Origin: CAZBUK01 sp964495085
Lineage (GTDB): Bacteria; Bacteroidota; Ignavibacteria; T3Sed10-11
DNA length: 60,871 nucleotides
Reading direction: 5' to 3'
Assembly: GCA_964495085.1 (NCBI GenBank)
Contig: CAZBUK010000014.1
Location: forward strand, 1 to 60,871
Part shown: positions 27,036 through 35,689 of the stretch, in pieces
Layout of the letters: every line of letters begins with the position of its first letter
Numbering within the stretch: position 1 is the first letter of the stretch
The notes under the pieces: model-generated
Database searches by the model: none
The model's input: only the letters and a program-made list of their open reading frames with translations
Told to the model about the DNA's origin: nothing
Translations under genes and position numbers: made by a program

Positions 27036-27140
27036 GTGCTGAGTCGTAGAGGGGAAGAAGAGCGTAAGTGGCAACCCCCGAAAATCTCACCGAATGTCCC
27101 GGGATACCGAGGGTGCGGCGCCGGCCGCGAATCAGGTCAC
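27036..27140 (+). promoter_or_regulatory. Structured leader RNA, candidate sodium riboswitch
   Basis: In this ~105 nt part of the leader I can pair a closing stem GTGCTGA (27036-27042) with TCAGGTCAC (27132-27140, with two bulges), a GGGG/CCCC stem (27051-27054 with 27075-27078) whose loop holds AAGAAGAGCGTAAGTGGCAA, an ACC/GGT stem (27089-27091 with 27112-27114), and a hairpin GCGGC-GCCG-GCCGC (27115-27128). GC content is far above the surrounding region, which is AT-rich. The coding start of the V-ATPase is about 100 nt further on. Sodium riboswitches (the DUF1646 motif) are known to control sodium ATPase genes, and the K subunit here has sodium ligands. This is inference; I cannot match the motif consensus from memory. 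Confidence 0.45.
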
Positions 27141-27237
27141 TTTCCGTAAAATACTCTCGCAATTTCGTACGCTGCACGCCGACCGAAGTATTCAATCATT
27201 TCTTACCGACCGGTATACTACCTTATAGAGGAACATA

Positions 27238-27879
27238 ATGGCAGAAGAACTGCAGCACCTGATCGAGAAGATCAAAAAAGACGGGATCGATATAGCTGAA
27301 CAACAGTCGCACGAAATTATCCGTCAGGCAGAAGAAAAAGCCGTAAAAATATCAAAAGAAGCCGAAGAAAAAGCCCAGTCGATACTGACCAAAGCCGACC
27401 GCGAATCGAAAGCATTCACCGAACGCAGCATCAAGACCCTCGAACAGGCCGGAAGAGACCTGCTTATCAAGGTAGGGCAGGCTGTTCACGATATTCTCTC
27501 CAGCCTCGTTTTCAAATCCGTCGATGCTGAGATGACCGAGGATGTCATTAAAGAAATGCTGCTCAAGATGGCGGACACATACGTTACCTCGGCGCGTGAG
27601 CAACGGCGGGTTAACCTCCTCATCAGCCCGAACGACGAAAGCCGGCTGATCGCGTTTTTTGCAGAACAGTACCGCAAACAGCTTATCCAGGGGGTTGAAA
27701 TAAAACTCGACGAGCGAATCGAGAAGGGCTTCAAGGTATCGTTCGTCGACGAGGATGCATACCACGATTTCACCCGTGAAGCGATCGCCGAGGAATTAAG
27801 CAAGCTGATCAGACCTCACCTATCTGAAATCATCCTCAGGGTGGCCGAAGAAACCGATCATATAAGCACCGGGGAATAA
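27238..27879 (+). CDS. atpE: V-type ATPase subunit E
   Basis: Subunit E is the peripheral-stalk protein that ties the catalytic V1 head to the membrane-embedded stator. The 213-residue product has a long N-terminal coiled coil (EKIKKDGIDIAEQQSHEIIRQAEEKAVKI ... AEEKAQSIL region) followed by a globular C-terminal domain, as in NtpE. GAGG lies about 7 nt before the ATG. It is the first gene of the operon E, DUF2764, A, B, D, I, K, and downstream of the structured leader. The 6 nt gap to the next gene argues for co-transcription. Confidence 0.85.
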   Translation: MAEELQHLIEKIKKDGIDIAEQQSHEIIRQAEEKAVKISKEAEEKAQSILTKADRESKAFTERSIKTLEQAGRDLLIKVGQAVHDILSSLVFKSVDAEMTEDVIKEMLLKMADTYVTSAREQRRVNLLISPNDESRLIAFFAEQYRKQLIQGVEIKLDERIEKGFKVSFVDEDAYHDFTREAIAEELSKLIRPHLSEIILRVAEETDHISTGE

Positions 27880-27885
27880 GGCGCT

Positions 27886-28407
27886 ATGTATTATTACCTG
27901 GTCGCCAGTCTCCCGATGCTGACGTTCGGCGGCAAACCGCCGTTCTCATCGTCCCGGTATCTCTTTTCCTCCCAGGGAATCCTAACCAAACCGCACGAAG
28001 ATGAGCTCCGCGCACTGCTCGCCGGAGACCCGATCGAGCATCCCACGGATTTTACCCGATCATGGATAAGTCTTGAAACTCAGCTCAGAAACGCAGTGGC
28101 AAAATACAGAGGTTCGAAGACGGGAATCGAGAGTAAACCGTACCTGAAGCAGTACGGAGAGCATTCGGTCCGGGTGCAGGAGGAGATCGCGGAAGCCCTC
28201 GCGAAGCAGAACCCGTTGGAACGGGAAAGGGAGCTTGATCGCATCCGCTGGAGCATCCTCGACGACCTCGCTGCGAAAAACAGGTACGGCATCGATGACG
28301 TGTTTGCGTACGGTTTGCAATTGCAGATACTTGAAAGATGGACAGCGATGACGGATGAAGCGGGTTGGCGGAAGGTGAATGATATAGTCAATAACGTGAG
28401 TATATAA
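27886..28407 (+). CDS. DUF2764 V-ATPase-associated protein
   Basis: A 173-residue protein beginning MYYYLVASLPML, the start typical of DUF2764, found in the same place in V-ATPase operons of spirochaetes, chlamydiae and Bacteroidota. It lies 6 nt after subunit E and 19 nt before A. No C subunit gene is seen in this operon, so DUF2764 may stand in for the C/d connector between central stalk and K ring, which matches its position and size but is inference. No catalytic residues are visible. Confidence 0.78.
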   Translation: MYYYLVASLPMLTFGGKPPFSSSRYLFSSQGILTKPHEDELRALLAGDPIEHPTDFTRSWISLETQLRNAVAKYRGSKTGIESKPYLKQYGEHSVRVQEEIAEALAKQNPLERERELDRIRWSILDDLAAKNRYGIDDVFAYGLQLQILERWTAMTDEAGWRKVNDIVNNVSI

Positions 28408-28426
28408 TTAGATCCGGAAAGTACGA

Positions 28427-30169
28427 ATGGTAATGAATATGAACATCGGGAAAATCATCGGAGTGAACGGTAACCTTATCACGGTTGAATTTGTGAAACC
28501 GGTCGTCCAGAACGAGGTCGGGTATGCCATGTTCAGCGACGATGTACGGTTGAAGGCGGAGGTGATACGGATCAGGGGTGTCTATGCCGAGCTGCAGGTG
28601 TTCGAGGACACCACCGGTCTCTCCGTGGGAGATAAGGTGGAATTCACCGGTGAGCTGCTCTCGGTTGAGTTGGGTCCCGGACTCCTATCGCAGATATATG
28701 ACGGCTTACAAAATCCCCTCCCCGAATTAGCTGAAAAATGCGGATTTTTTCTGCAACGCGGCGTATATCTTAATGCTCTCGACACCGGGAGAATATGGAA
28801 GTTCACCCCGTCAGTCAAGAAGGGCGATACGGTATACGCGGGCGATATTCTGGGATCGGTGCCGGAAAGCATCTTCAGCCACAAAATCATGGTACCTTTC
28901 CATTTCAGTGAAAGGTACACAGTCGAAGAGATCGTCGAAGCCGGCGACTATACCATCGTCCAGACCATCGCACGGATAAAGGATAAAAAGTCGCAGCTGT
29001 TTGAAATCCGTATGGTACAAAACTGGCCGGTAAAAGTTCCGATAAAATGCTATCGTGAGCGGCTCAGACCGGTGGAACCTCTGACCACCAAGGTGAGGAT
29101 AATAGATACGCTCTTCCCGGTAGCACGCGGTGGTACGTACTGTATCCCCGGTCCGTTCGGTGCAGGCAAAACAGTTCTTCAGCAGATCACCAGCCGGTAT
29201 GCGGACGTCGATATCGTCATCATCGCGGCATGCGGAGAACGGGCCGGCGAGGTGGTAGAGACACTTCGCGAATTTCCCAATCTAACCGATCCGCGAACGG
29301 GGAAGAGTCTGATGGATCGAACGCTCATCATCTGCAACACGAGCTCGATGCCGGTGGCAGCACGGGAAGCATCGGTGTATACCGCGGTTACGATAGCTGA
29401 ATATTACAGACAGATGGGACTCAACGTTCTTATGCTCGCCGATTCGACGTCGAGGTGGGCGCAAGCCCTCCGCGAAGTATCCGGCCGTCTCGAGGAAATT
29501 CCCGGCGAGGAAGCATTCCCCGCATATCTCGAATCCGTGATCGCCGCATTCTATGAGCGCGGCGGGATCGTGAAATTGAACGACGGGTCGCTCGGATCTG
29601 TCACGATCGGCGGAACGGTCAGTCCCGCAGGTGGTAACTTCGAAGAACCGGTGACGCAGAGTACACTCAAGGTCGTGGGGGCATTCCACGGACTCTCTCG
29701 CGAGCGTTCCGACGCCCGACGCTATCCCGCGATCGACCCGCTCGAAAGCTGGAGTAAGTATCCGAGCGTCGTTCGTGACGAGCTGGTGCTTACCGCAAGG
29801 AGGCTCCTCCAGAAAGGGAATGAAGTGAACCAGATGATGAAGGTGGTCGGCGAGGAAGGTACCTCGATCGAGGACTTCATGGATTATCTCAAAGCGGAGT
29901 ATACGGACAACGCCTATCTGCAGCAGGATGCATACCATGAGATCGACGCAGCCACAGGCGCCGACCGTCAGAAATATGTCTTCGGGAAAATCGTACATAT
30001 ACTACAATCCCATTTTAATTTTACCGAAAAAGAGGATGCCCGTCTCTTCTTCCAGCGGCTGACCCAGCTCACCAAAGACTGGAACCGCATAGCGATGGAG
30101 GACGGAGAATTTAAAAATCTTGAGGCGTCCATCGACAGTATGCTCGCGGAGGTTATAGTCAATGCATAA
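28427..30169 (+). CDS. atpA: V-type ATPase catalytic subunit A
   Basis: The ATP-hydrolysing subunit of V1, 580 residues. The P-loop GPFGAGKT lies at 242-249. The catalytic glutamate sits in ACGERAGEVVE after it, and LADSTSRWAQALREVSGRLEEIPGEEAFPAYL is the conserved A-subunit block. The non-homologous insertion typical of A subunits, about 90 residues, precedes the P-loop. GGAAAG precedes the ATG. It overlaps the B gene by 8 nt. Confidence 0.97.
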   Translation: MVMNMNIGKIIGVNGNLITVEFVKPVVQNEVGYAMFSDDVRLKAEVIRIRGVYAELQVFEDTTGLSVGDKVEFTGELLSVELGPGLLSQIYDGLQNPLPELAEKCGFFLQRGVYLNALDTGRIWKFTPSVKKGDTVYAGDILGSVPESIFSHKIMVPFHFSERYTVEEIVEAGDYTIVQTIARIKDKKSQLFEIRMVQNWPVKVPIKCYRERLRPVEPLTTKVRIIDTLFPVARGGTYCIPGPFGAGKTVLQQITSRYADVDIVIIAACGERAGEVVETLREFPNLTDPRTGKSLMDRTLIICNTSSMPVAAREASVYTAVTIAEYYRQMGLNVLMLADSTSRWAQALREVSGRLEEIPGEEAFPAYLESVIAAFYERGGIVKLNDGSLGSVTIGGTVSPAGGNFEEPVTQSTLKVVGAFHGLSRERSDARRYPAIDPLESWSKYPSVVRDELVLTARRLLQKGNEVNQMMKVVGEEGTSIEDFMDYLKAEYTDNAYLQQDAYHEIDAATGADRQKYVFGKIVHILQSHFNFTEKEDARLFFQRLTQLTKDWNRIAMEDGEFKNLEASIDSMLAEVIVNA

Positions 30170-31505
30170 AGTATATACAAGAATTAAAAGCATCGCCGGC
30201 AACGTCATCACGGTCGAAGCGAACGACATCACGTACCGAAGTCTTGCCTCGGTCGCCTCGGCGAACGGCACTTCGCTTGCGCAGGTCATCCGGATCGAGG
30301 GTCCCCTGGTTTCGCTTCAGGTCTTCGCGGGCGGCCGCGGGATATCGACCGATGCCGAGGTCCGTTTTCTGGGAAGGACTATGGAAGTCTCGTTTTCCGA
30401 TGCGATTCTGGGACGGATTTTTACCGGAAGCGGTCTGCCGCGCGATAAAGGTCCTACGCTGACGCAGAATATGATCCCGATCGGAGGTCCTTCGGTGAAT
30501 CCCGCCAAGCGAATCATACCCATCAATATGGTCCGCACCGGCATACCGATGATCGACCTGTTCAACTCGCTCGTCGAATCGCAGAAGCTTCCGATCTTTT
30601 CGGTTGCAGGCGAACCCTACAATCAATTACTCGCCCGCATCGCACTTCAGGCAGAGGTGGATATCATCATTCTGGGAGGTATGGGACTCAAGCATGACGA
30701 CTATCTCTTCTTCCGCGATACGCTCGACGAACACGGTTCGCTGACCCGAGCGGTTATGTTCATACACACCGCATCGGATCCGACGGTCGAGTGCCTGCTC
30801 ATTCCCGACATGTCGCTTGCCGTCGCGGAGCAGTTCGCTCTCCAGGGGAAGCGGGTGCTGGTCCTCCTTACGGATATGACCAATTTTGCCGATTCGCTGA
30901 AAGAAATCGCCATAACCATGGAGCAGATACCCTCGAACCGCGGCTATCCCGGAGACCTGTATAGCCAGCTCGCAGCACGTTATGAGAAGGCGGTCGACTT
31001 CGAAGGCGCGGGCTCAATCACGATCCTCGCCGTCACTACCATGCCGGGCGACGACGTCACGCATCCGGTTCCCGACAATACCGGTTATATAACCGAAGGG
31101 CAGTTCTATCTGCGCAACGGGAGGATCGAGCCGTTCGGCTCGCTCAGCCGGTTAAAGCAATTCGTGAACGGAAAAACGCGCGAAGACCACCGGACGCTCA
31201 TGAACAGCATGCTGCAGCTCTTTGCACAGTACCGCGATACGCTCGAGAAACAGGCGATGGGCTTCCGCATGAGCGTGTGGGATACGAAATTGCTCAAGTA
31301 CGGAAAGCGGTTCGAGGAAGAGATGATGGACCTGTCGGTGAATATCCCGCTCGAGGAAGCACTCGATCTCGGCTGGACTATCCTCGCCGATTGTTTCGAC
31401 CCGGTCGAAACCGGCATCCCGACGAAACTGATAGAAACGTTCTGGCCCGACAAGGAAGCGCTGTCGAAATCCGATGCGAAGGTCCCGCACAAAGAGGCTG
31501 TCTAA
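30162..31505 (+). CDS. atpB: V-type ATPase non-catalytic subunit B
   Basis: The regulatory nucleotide-binding partner of A, 447 residues. It has no P-loop; the corresponding region reads SVAGEPYNQLLARIA. Hallmarks are the IPMIDLFNSLVESQKLPIFS block and LTDMTNFADSLKEIAITMEQIPSNRGYPGDLYSQL. Position after A and the 8 nt overlap show translational coupling. Length and motifs are typical; no anomaly is seen. Confidence 0.96.
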   Translation: MHKVYTRIKSIAGNVITVEANDITYRSLASVASANGTSLAQVIRIEGPLVSLQVFAGGRGISTDAEVRFLGRTMEVSFSDAILGRIFTGSGLPRDKGPTLTQNMIPIGGPSVNPAKRIIPINMVRTGIPMIDLFNSLVESQKLPIFSVAGEPYNQLLARIALQAEVDIIILGGMGLKHDDYLFFRDTLDEHGSLTRAVMFIHTASDPTVECLLIPDMSLAVAEQFALQGKRVLVLLTDMTNFADSLKEIAITMEQIPSNRGYPGDLYSQLAARYEKAVDFEGAGSITILAVTTMPGDDVTHPVPDNTGYITEGQFYLRNGRIEPFGSLSRLKQFVNGKTREDHRTLMNSMLQLFAQYRDTLEKQAMGFRMSVWDTKLLKYGKRFEEEMMDLSVNIPLEEALDLGWTILADCFDPVETGIPTKLIETFWPDKEALSKSDAKVPHKEAV

Positions 31506-31520
31506 GGATATTCTGAATGC

Positions 31521-32126
31521 ATGGCAAAGATTAAGCACACAAAAAACGAGCTGAAAAAACAGCGCGATTCGCTCAAGCGATTCGAACGGTATCTTCCGAC
31601 GCTGATACTGAAAAAGCAGCAGCTCCAGATGGAGGTCCGTAATCTCGAGCATCGCATATCCGAGGTGGAAGACCGCTTGGAAAAAATGCGCACTGAACTC
31701 GGCTCGTGGGTCCGCCTGTTCTCCGAACCGCCAGATCCCGCCGAATTCATCCGGGTGGAAACCGTCAAGACAACGACGGGCAATATCGCAGGCGTATCGA
31801 TTCCCATCTTTGAAGGCGTTGTCTTCAAGAGAACGAAACCCGATCTGTTTACGACTCCCGCCTGGATCGACGATGCGATTAAAATCATCGAGGAGTTGAT
31901 ATCGCTGAGTCTTGAGATTCTGACGCTCCGGGAGGAGCTGCGGCTCCTCAGCGCAGAACTCCGGACAACAAGCCAGCGCGTAAACCTTTTCGAGAAGGTG
32001 AAAATACCCGGTGCCAGAGAGAATATTCGCGTGATACGGATATTTCTTGGCGATCAGCAGACCGGAGAGGTTGCACGATCGAAGATCGCCAAAGGTAAAT
32101 CCCTTGCGATGGAGGCATCGACATGA
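31521..32126 (+). CDS. atpD: V-type ATPase central-stalk subunit D
   Basis: Subunit D forms the rotor shaft of V1. The 201-residue product is almost all helix, with the characteristic N-terminal coiled coil (HTKNELKKQRDSLKRFERYL) and a C-terminal helix that contains NLFEKVKIPGARENIRVIRIFLGDQQTGEVARSKI, which matches D subunits. It overlaps the I gene by 4 nt (ATGA), so the two are translated together. No F subunit gene follows, unlike in full bacterial operons. Confidence 0.93.
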   Translation: MAKIKHTKNELKKQRDSLKRFERYLPTLILKKQQLQMEVRNLEHRISEVEDRLEKMRTELGSWVRLFSEPPDPAEFIRVETVKTTTGNIAGVSIPIFEGVVFKRTKPDLFTTPAWIDDAIKIIEELISLSLEILTLREELRLLSAELRTTSQRVNLFEKVKIPGARENIRVIRIFLGDQQTGEVARSKIAKGKSLAMEAST

Positions 32127-33895
32127 TCGTCAAAATGAAAAAGGTAACGCTCCTCTGCCGCGAAGCGGAGCGGGATGAAGCTCTCCGTGCCTTGCAACAG
32201 GTGGGCGTGCTGCATCTGGAGCATATCCGCGACCCGGAGGGCGCGGACCTGGAGGCGGCACGGAACAGGCTGCGCGATGTCCGGCTAGCAGCGAATTTGC
32301 TCGAAGAATTTTCCGGCGAGCTTACCCCGATCGGAAAACCGACCGAACCCGTCGAGGAAGTCGTCGGGAACATCCTGCAGCTTGCCGGAAGGATCAAGTC
32401 GAGGGAAGAGGAATTAAGTTATTGGAAGCGGGAGGTTGAAAAGCTCGAGCCGTTTGGTAATTTCGATCCATCGGATGTCAGAGCGATGCGGGAACAGGGT
32501 GTTGACATTCGACTGTACAGGGCGGGGAGGAAGCAGTTCGAAACGATATCGGGAAATTTCATTATCCGGGAGTTCCAGCGGGATAAGGATTCGGTATATT
32601 TTGCTGTCATAGCCCGCGGGGAGATCGACATCGCAGGAGAGGAGATTCAGATACCGGCGCATTCGCTCGATACGGCTAAGCATACTATACGAGAGCTCAA
32701 TCGCTTGATCGAATCGGATCGCAGAACTATCGCCGGGTATACGCTCTACGGAAAATCGGTTCGAAAATTCCTGCAATCGATCGACGATAATGTACAGTTT
32801 TTTGAGGCCCGCGAGGGTCTGGGAATCGAGCAATCGCTCATCTACCTGCGCGGATTCTGTCCGGTCAGAGATGTGGAAGAGTTGAGACGTGCATCGGCTG
32901 CGAACGGCTGGGGTCTGCTCGTGGAGGAACCCGGGGATACGGACAGGATTCCGACAAAGATCGAAAATCCCTCCTGGGTACGTCCCATTAAACCGGTTCT
33001 GCAATTTATCGGCGTTGTTCCCGGGTATAGGGAAGTCGATATCAGCACGGTATTCTTGCTGTTCTTCAGTCTGTTTTTTGCGATGATCGTCGGGGATGCT
33101 GGATACGGCCTCGTCTTTCTCGGCCTGACTTACTTCGGCAGAAAGAAATTTCCGGACAAACCGAAACTTGTTTTCACGCTGCTCTACGTCATGAGCATCG
33201 GAACAATAATCTGGGGAATGCTGACCGGGCAATATTTCGGAGTAAACGATCTGCTGCCGGCTCCCCTTGAGATTCTCAGGATCGATTGGCTGACCGACCA
33301 GGACAATATCATGTTCCTCTGCTTCCTCATCGGGGCGATTCATCTCACGATAGCCCACGGGTGGAACGTAATTCGATACCTGAACACTACGGTAAGCCTG
33401 GCGCATCTCGGATGGATCATGACGACCTGGACGATGTTCTTTCTTGCTCGCAATATGGTCATCGGCCACGAATTTCCGGCGATTATGTACTACGTGCTGG
33501 CGGCAGGAGTTCTCTTTATCGTCTTGTTTATGACACCGGTACGGCGGATCAAGATCGAATGGTTTAACCATGCGATGCTGCCGTTAAACCTGGTCGGAAA
33601 TTTCGTCGACGTCATCTCGTACATTCGTCTCTTCGCCGTCGGAATGGCGACGTATGCGGTCGGGAATGCGTTCAATGAGATCGCGCTGGATATCGGCTTC
33701 GGAAATATTTTTGCGGGATTGGGCGCCTCACTGCTTCTGTTCTTCGCACACACCCTGAACATATTACTGGCTATCATGGGAGTTCTCGTGCACGGCATCC
33801 GGTTGAATACCCTCGAGTTTGCGACCCATCTCGGTATGCAGTGGACGGGTACGGAGTACAGACCGTTTGCACACAAAGCGGATTCCGAAAGCTGA
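32123..33895 (+). CDS. atpI: V-type ATPase subunit I (a-type stator)
   Basis: The membrane stator that holds the ion half-channels, 590 residues. A soluble N-terminal half of about 280 residues is followed by a membrane half with seven or eight helices. The conserved arginine that faces the K ring lies in SYIRLFAVGMATYAVGNAFNEIA (R502). Its N terminus MKKVTLLCREAERDEALRALQQVGVLHLE is typical. The reduced operon keeps the expected order D-I-K. Confidence 0.95.
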   Translation: MIVKMKKVTLLCREAERDEALRALQQVGVLHLEHIRDPEGADLEAARNRLRDVRLAANLLEEFSGELTPIGKPTEPVEEVVGNILQLAGRIKSREEELSYWKREVEKLEPFGNFDPSDVRAMREQGVDIRLYRAGRKQFETISGNFIIREFQRDKDSVYFAVIARGEIDIAGEEIQIPAHSLDTAKHTIRELNRLIESDRRTIAGYTLYGKSVRKFLQSIDDNVQFFEAREGLGIEQSLIYLRGFCPVRDVEELRRASAANGWGLLVEEPGDTDRIPTKIENPSWVRPIKPVLQFIGVVPGYREVDISTVFLLFFSLFFAMIVGDAGYGLVFLGLTYFGRKKFPDKPKLVFTLLYVMSIGTIIWGMLTGQYFGVNDLLPAPLEILRIDWLTDQDNIMFLCFLIGAIHLTIAHGWNVIRYLNTTVSLAHLGWIMTTWTMFFLARNMVIGHEFPAIMYYVLAAGVLFIVLFMTPVRRIKIEWFNHAMLPLNLVGNFVDVISYIRLFAVGMATYAVGNAFNEIALDIGFGNIFAGLGASLLLFFAHTLNILLAIMGVLVHGIRLNTLEFATHLGMQWTGTEYRPFAHKADSES

Positions 33896-33972
33896 GTGCA
33901 TAGCGCTCTGCCCGACGTTGGTTTATAAGAAATAAAATCTACTTTACAATCGAACATAAACGGAGAATATGT

Positions 33973-34443
33973 ATGGAATTGGAACTCATGGCGGCACTCG
34001 GTAAAGCGGGGGCGGCTGCTGCACTCGGACTTGCTGCGGTCGGTTCGGCTCTCGGCACAGGAACTGCCGGTATGGCGGCGATCGGTGCGTGGAAAAAATG
34101 TTTTGCCCAGGAGAAGGCTGCGCCGTTCATTCTGATAACGTTTATCGGCGCCCCGTTGTCCCAGACCGTTTACGGTATGATCCTTATGAACATTATGATC
34201 AGATCGATCGACGATGCGGTGCTCGCAGGGGCGACGATGGTCGGCTGGCCGGCTATGCTCGGCGCCGGAATCTTCGGTGGGATCGCGATGGGGGCATCGG
34301 CATGGTTTCAGGGGAAGGCGGGTGCGGCGGGTGCGGACGCTCTGGCCGAGACCGGACAGGGATTCGGTAACTACCTGATGACCATCGGCGTCGTCGAGAC
34401 GATCGCCCTGTTTGTCCTGGTCTTCATTCAGGCATCGTTGTAA
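33973..34443 (+). CDS. atpK: V-type ATPase proteolipid subunit K, sodium-binding type
   Basis: The rotor-ring subunit, 156 residues with two fused helical hairpins. Enterococcus hirae NtpK binds sodium through T64, Q65, Q110 and E139 plus a backbone carbonyl. Aligned by eye, this protein has S63 and Q64 in PLSQTVYG, Q113 in WFQGKAGAAG and E142 in VVETIALF. All four side-chain ligands are thus kept (serine for threonine). This is strong evidence for sodium rather than proton coupling. The in-frame ATG at 33973 has GGAGA upstream; an overlapping ATG at 33969 is out of frame. A strong terminator follows. Confidence 0.93.
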   Translation: MELELMAALGKAGAAAALGLAAVGSALGTGTAGMAAIGAWKKCFAQEKAAPFILITFIGAPLSQTVYGMILMNIMIRSIDDAVLAGATMVGWPAMLGAGIFGGIAMGASAWFQGKAGAAGADALAETGQGFGNYLMTIGVVETIALFVLVFIQASL

Positions 34444-34481
34444 GAATGGATTCCGACAAGTCTCTGTAAATTTCCTGAAAT

Positions 34482-34517
34482 AAATCAAAGCGGCGCCACG
34501 GAGCGCCGCTTTGATTT
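34482..34517 (+). terminator. Intrinsic terminator of the V-ATPase operon
   Basis: A perfect 15 bp inverted repeat AAATCAAAGCGGCGC / GCGCCGCTTTGATTT with a CACGGA loop, placed 39 bp after the subunit K stop. The symmetric A and T ends allow use in both directions. The 230 bp after it up to the NUDIX gene hold no supported gene. Confidence 0.9.
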
Positions 34518-34755
34518 CATACCCGAAGGATAGACGGTTCGTCATCACTCCCGGTTTTCGCTTCGACAAGATAACATTCTGCTCAGATTTTATTCGCGAT
34601 CTTAAATCCGGATCATGCATATTTATCAAAATGACAGGGAGAATACTATTGCACCTCTCAATAAAAAATCATAGGTTTTGGAAAATGTGCATGGTTGTGT
34701 TAAATTCCATGGCAAGCGACGCAAGAAGTATACTTTACCCTGTAGAAAATCTCGG

Positions 34756-35169
34756 ATGGCAATGCAAGATCAAATAATCCGGGCTGCCGGAGGATTGGTC
34801 TGGAAGGATACCGGAGGTGAGAAGCTCCTGGCAGTCGTGCACCGGCCGCGTCATAACGATTGGTCTCTCCCGAAAGGCAAGCTGAAAAGGGGAGAGGAGT
34901 GGATCCGGGCGGCAGTGCGTGAGGTCGAGGAAGAGACTGCTTGCCGCGTGGAACCACTGGATTATGCCGGAACGCTCAGCTATAGTATCGATGGAAAACC
35001 GAAGGAGGTCCGCTACTGGCATATGAAGGTATTGGAGGAGAGGGAATTCGAGGCAAACGACGAGGTAGACCGGATAATCTGGCTGCCGAAAGATTATGCA
35101 CTCAACCTTCTCGACTATTCGGATGAAAGAGATCTCGCGGCAGGTGATCCGCCCCGTGCATTGGAATAA
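34756..35169 (+). CDS. NUDIX hydrolase, MutT-like
   Basis: A 137-residue hydrolase of nucleoside diphosphate derivatives. The Nudix box reads GKLKRGEEWIRAAVREVEEETACRV: the catalytic REVEEE is intact, while the glycine after EE is replaced by alanine. The WSLPKGK entry and HRPRHNDW are typical of the diadenosine polyphosphate or MutT-like group. I chose the ATG at 34756, since the longer frame from 34678 begins with a lysine-rich leader of no domain character. Substrate is unknown. It converges with the HMA gene. Confidence 0.82.
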   Translation: MAMQDQIIRAAGGLVWKDTGGEKLLAVVHRPRHNDWSLPKGKLKRGEEWIRAAVREVEEETACRVEPLDYAGTLSYSIDGKPKEVRYWHMKVLEEREFEANDEVDRIIWLPKDYALNLLDYSDERDLAAGDPPRALE

Positions 35170-35170
35170 A

Positions 35171-35244
35171 AATCCGGAATTCGAAAACCGGAACATGCAG
35201 TATCCCGTTCGCATGTTCCGACATCTGATTTCGAATTCCGGATT
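35171..35244. terminator. Double-nested hairpin between convergent genes
   Basis: Two perfect nested inverted repeats: outer AATCCGGAATTCGAAA (35171-35186) with TTTCGAATTCCGGATT (35229-35244), and inner CGGAACATGC (35189-35198) with GCATGTTCCG (35211-35220). It lies directly after the NUDIX stop and before the HMA gene end. A bidirectional transcript stop is the simplest reading, but there is no T-run. Confidence 0.65.
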
Positions 35245-35274
35245 ATCCGATTCTATGTATTTCGAGGCGTGAAC

Positions 35275-35601
35275 TTAGCCCGATTTCTTCTCTCCGTCCT
35301 TTTTTCGCTTCTCTTTCTTGCCTTCCTTCACGACTTTAAAACCGGTTTCGTTGATCGCAGCCTCAAGTGTTTCCAGTGATGTCGGGCCGGTAAGCATTAT
35401 TTTTACTTCGCCTTCTGCGTGGGTCGCTTTGACCGACTCCACGCCTTCCACGGCCTTCGCAGCTTTTTCCACCTTCTTTTCACATGAGCCGCACATCATT
35501 CCACTCACTTTTAGGGTTACTTCCTTATTCCCGGGTTTCTCCTGAGTGTCGGCAAGTCCGACAAAAAGGAAGATCATCAGCACAACAGTCAAGCCTCTCA
35601 T
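35275..35601 (-). CDS. Secreted heavy-metal-associated (HMA) domain protein
   Basis: A 108-residue MerP/CopZ-like protein with a signal peptide (VVLMIFLFVGLADT) and an HMA fold. The metal motif GMMCGSC supplies C37 and C40, followed by the typical VEKAAKAVEGVESVKATHAEGEV and LEAAINETGFKVV elements. The C terminus is a lysine-rich tail (KKEKRKKDGEKK). It most likely binds copper or mercury in the periplasm. No metal ATPase or regulator adjoins it. It is a single gene. Confidence 0.83.
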   Translation of the reverse strand: MRGLTVVLMIFLFVGLADTQEKPGNKEVTLKVSGMMCGSCEKKVEKAAKAVEGVESVKATHAEGEVKIMLTGPTSLETLEAAINETGFKVVKEGKKEKRKKDGEKKSG

Positions 35602-35689
35602 ACATGCCTCCCTATTTATGATAAGTGTGAATTTATTTATATTGATTCGTCCTCCATATTATATAGGTTAAAACTTGCATTTCAGTCGT

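Noticed and set aside
34511..34777. An 88-residue frame covering the terminator and start of the NUDIX gene
   Set aside because: It begins inside the V-ATPase terminator and runs out of frame into the NUDIX gene; no domain character.
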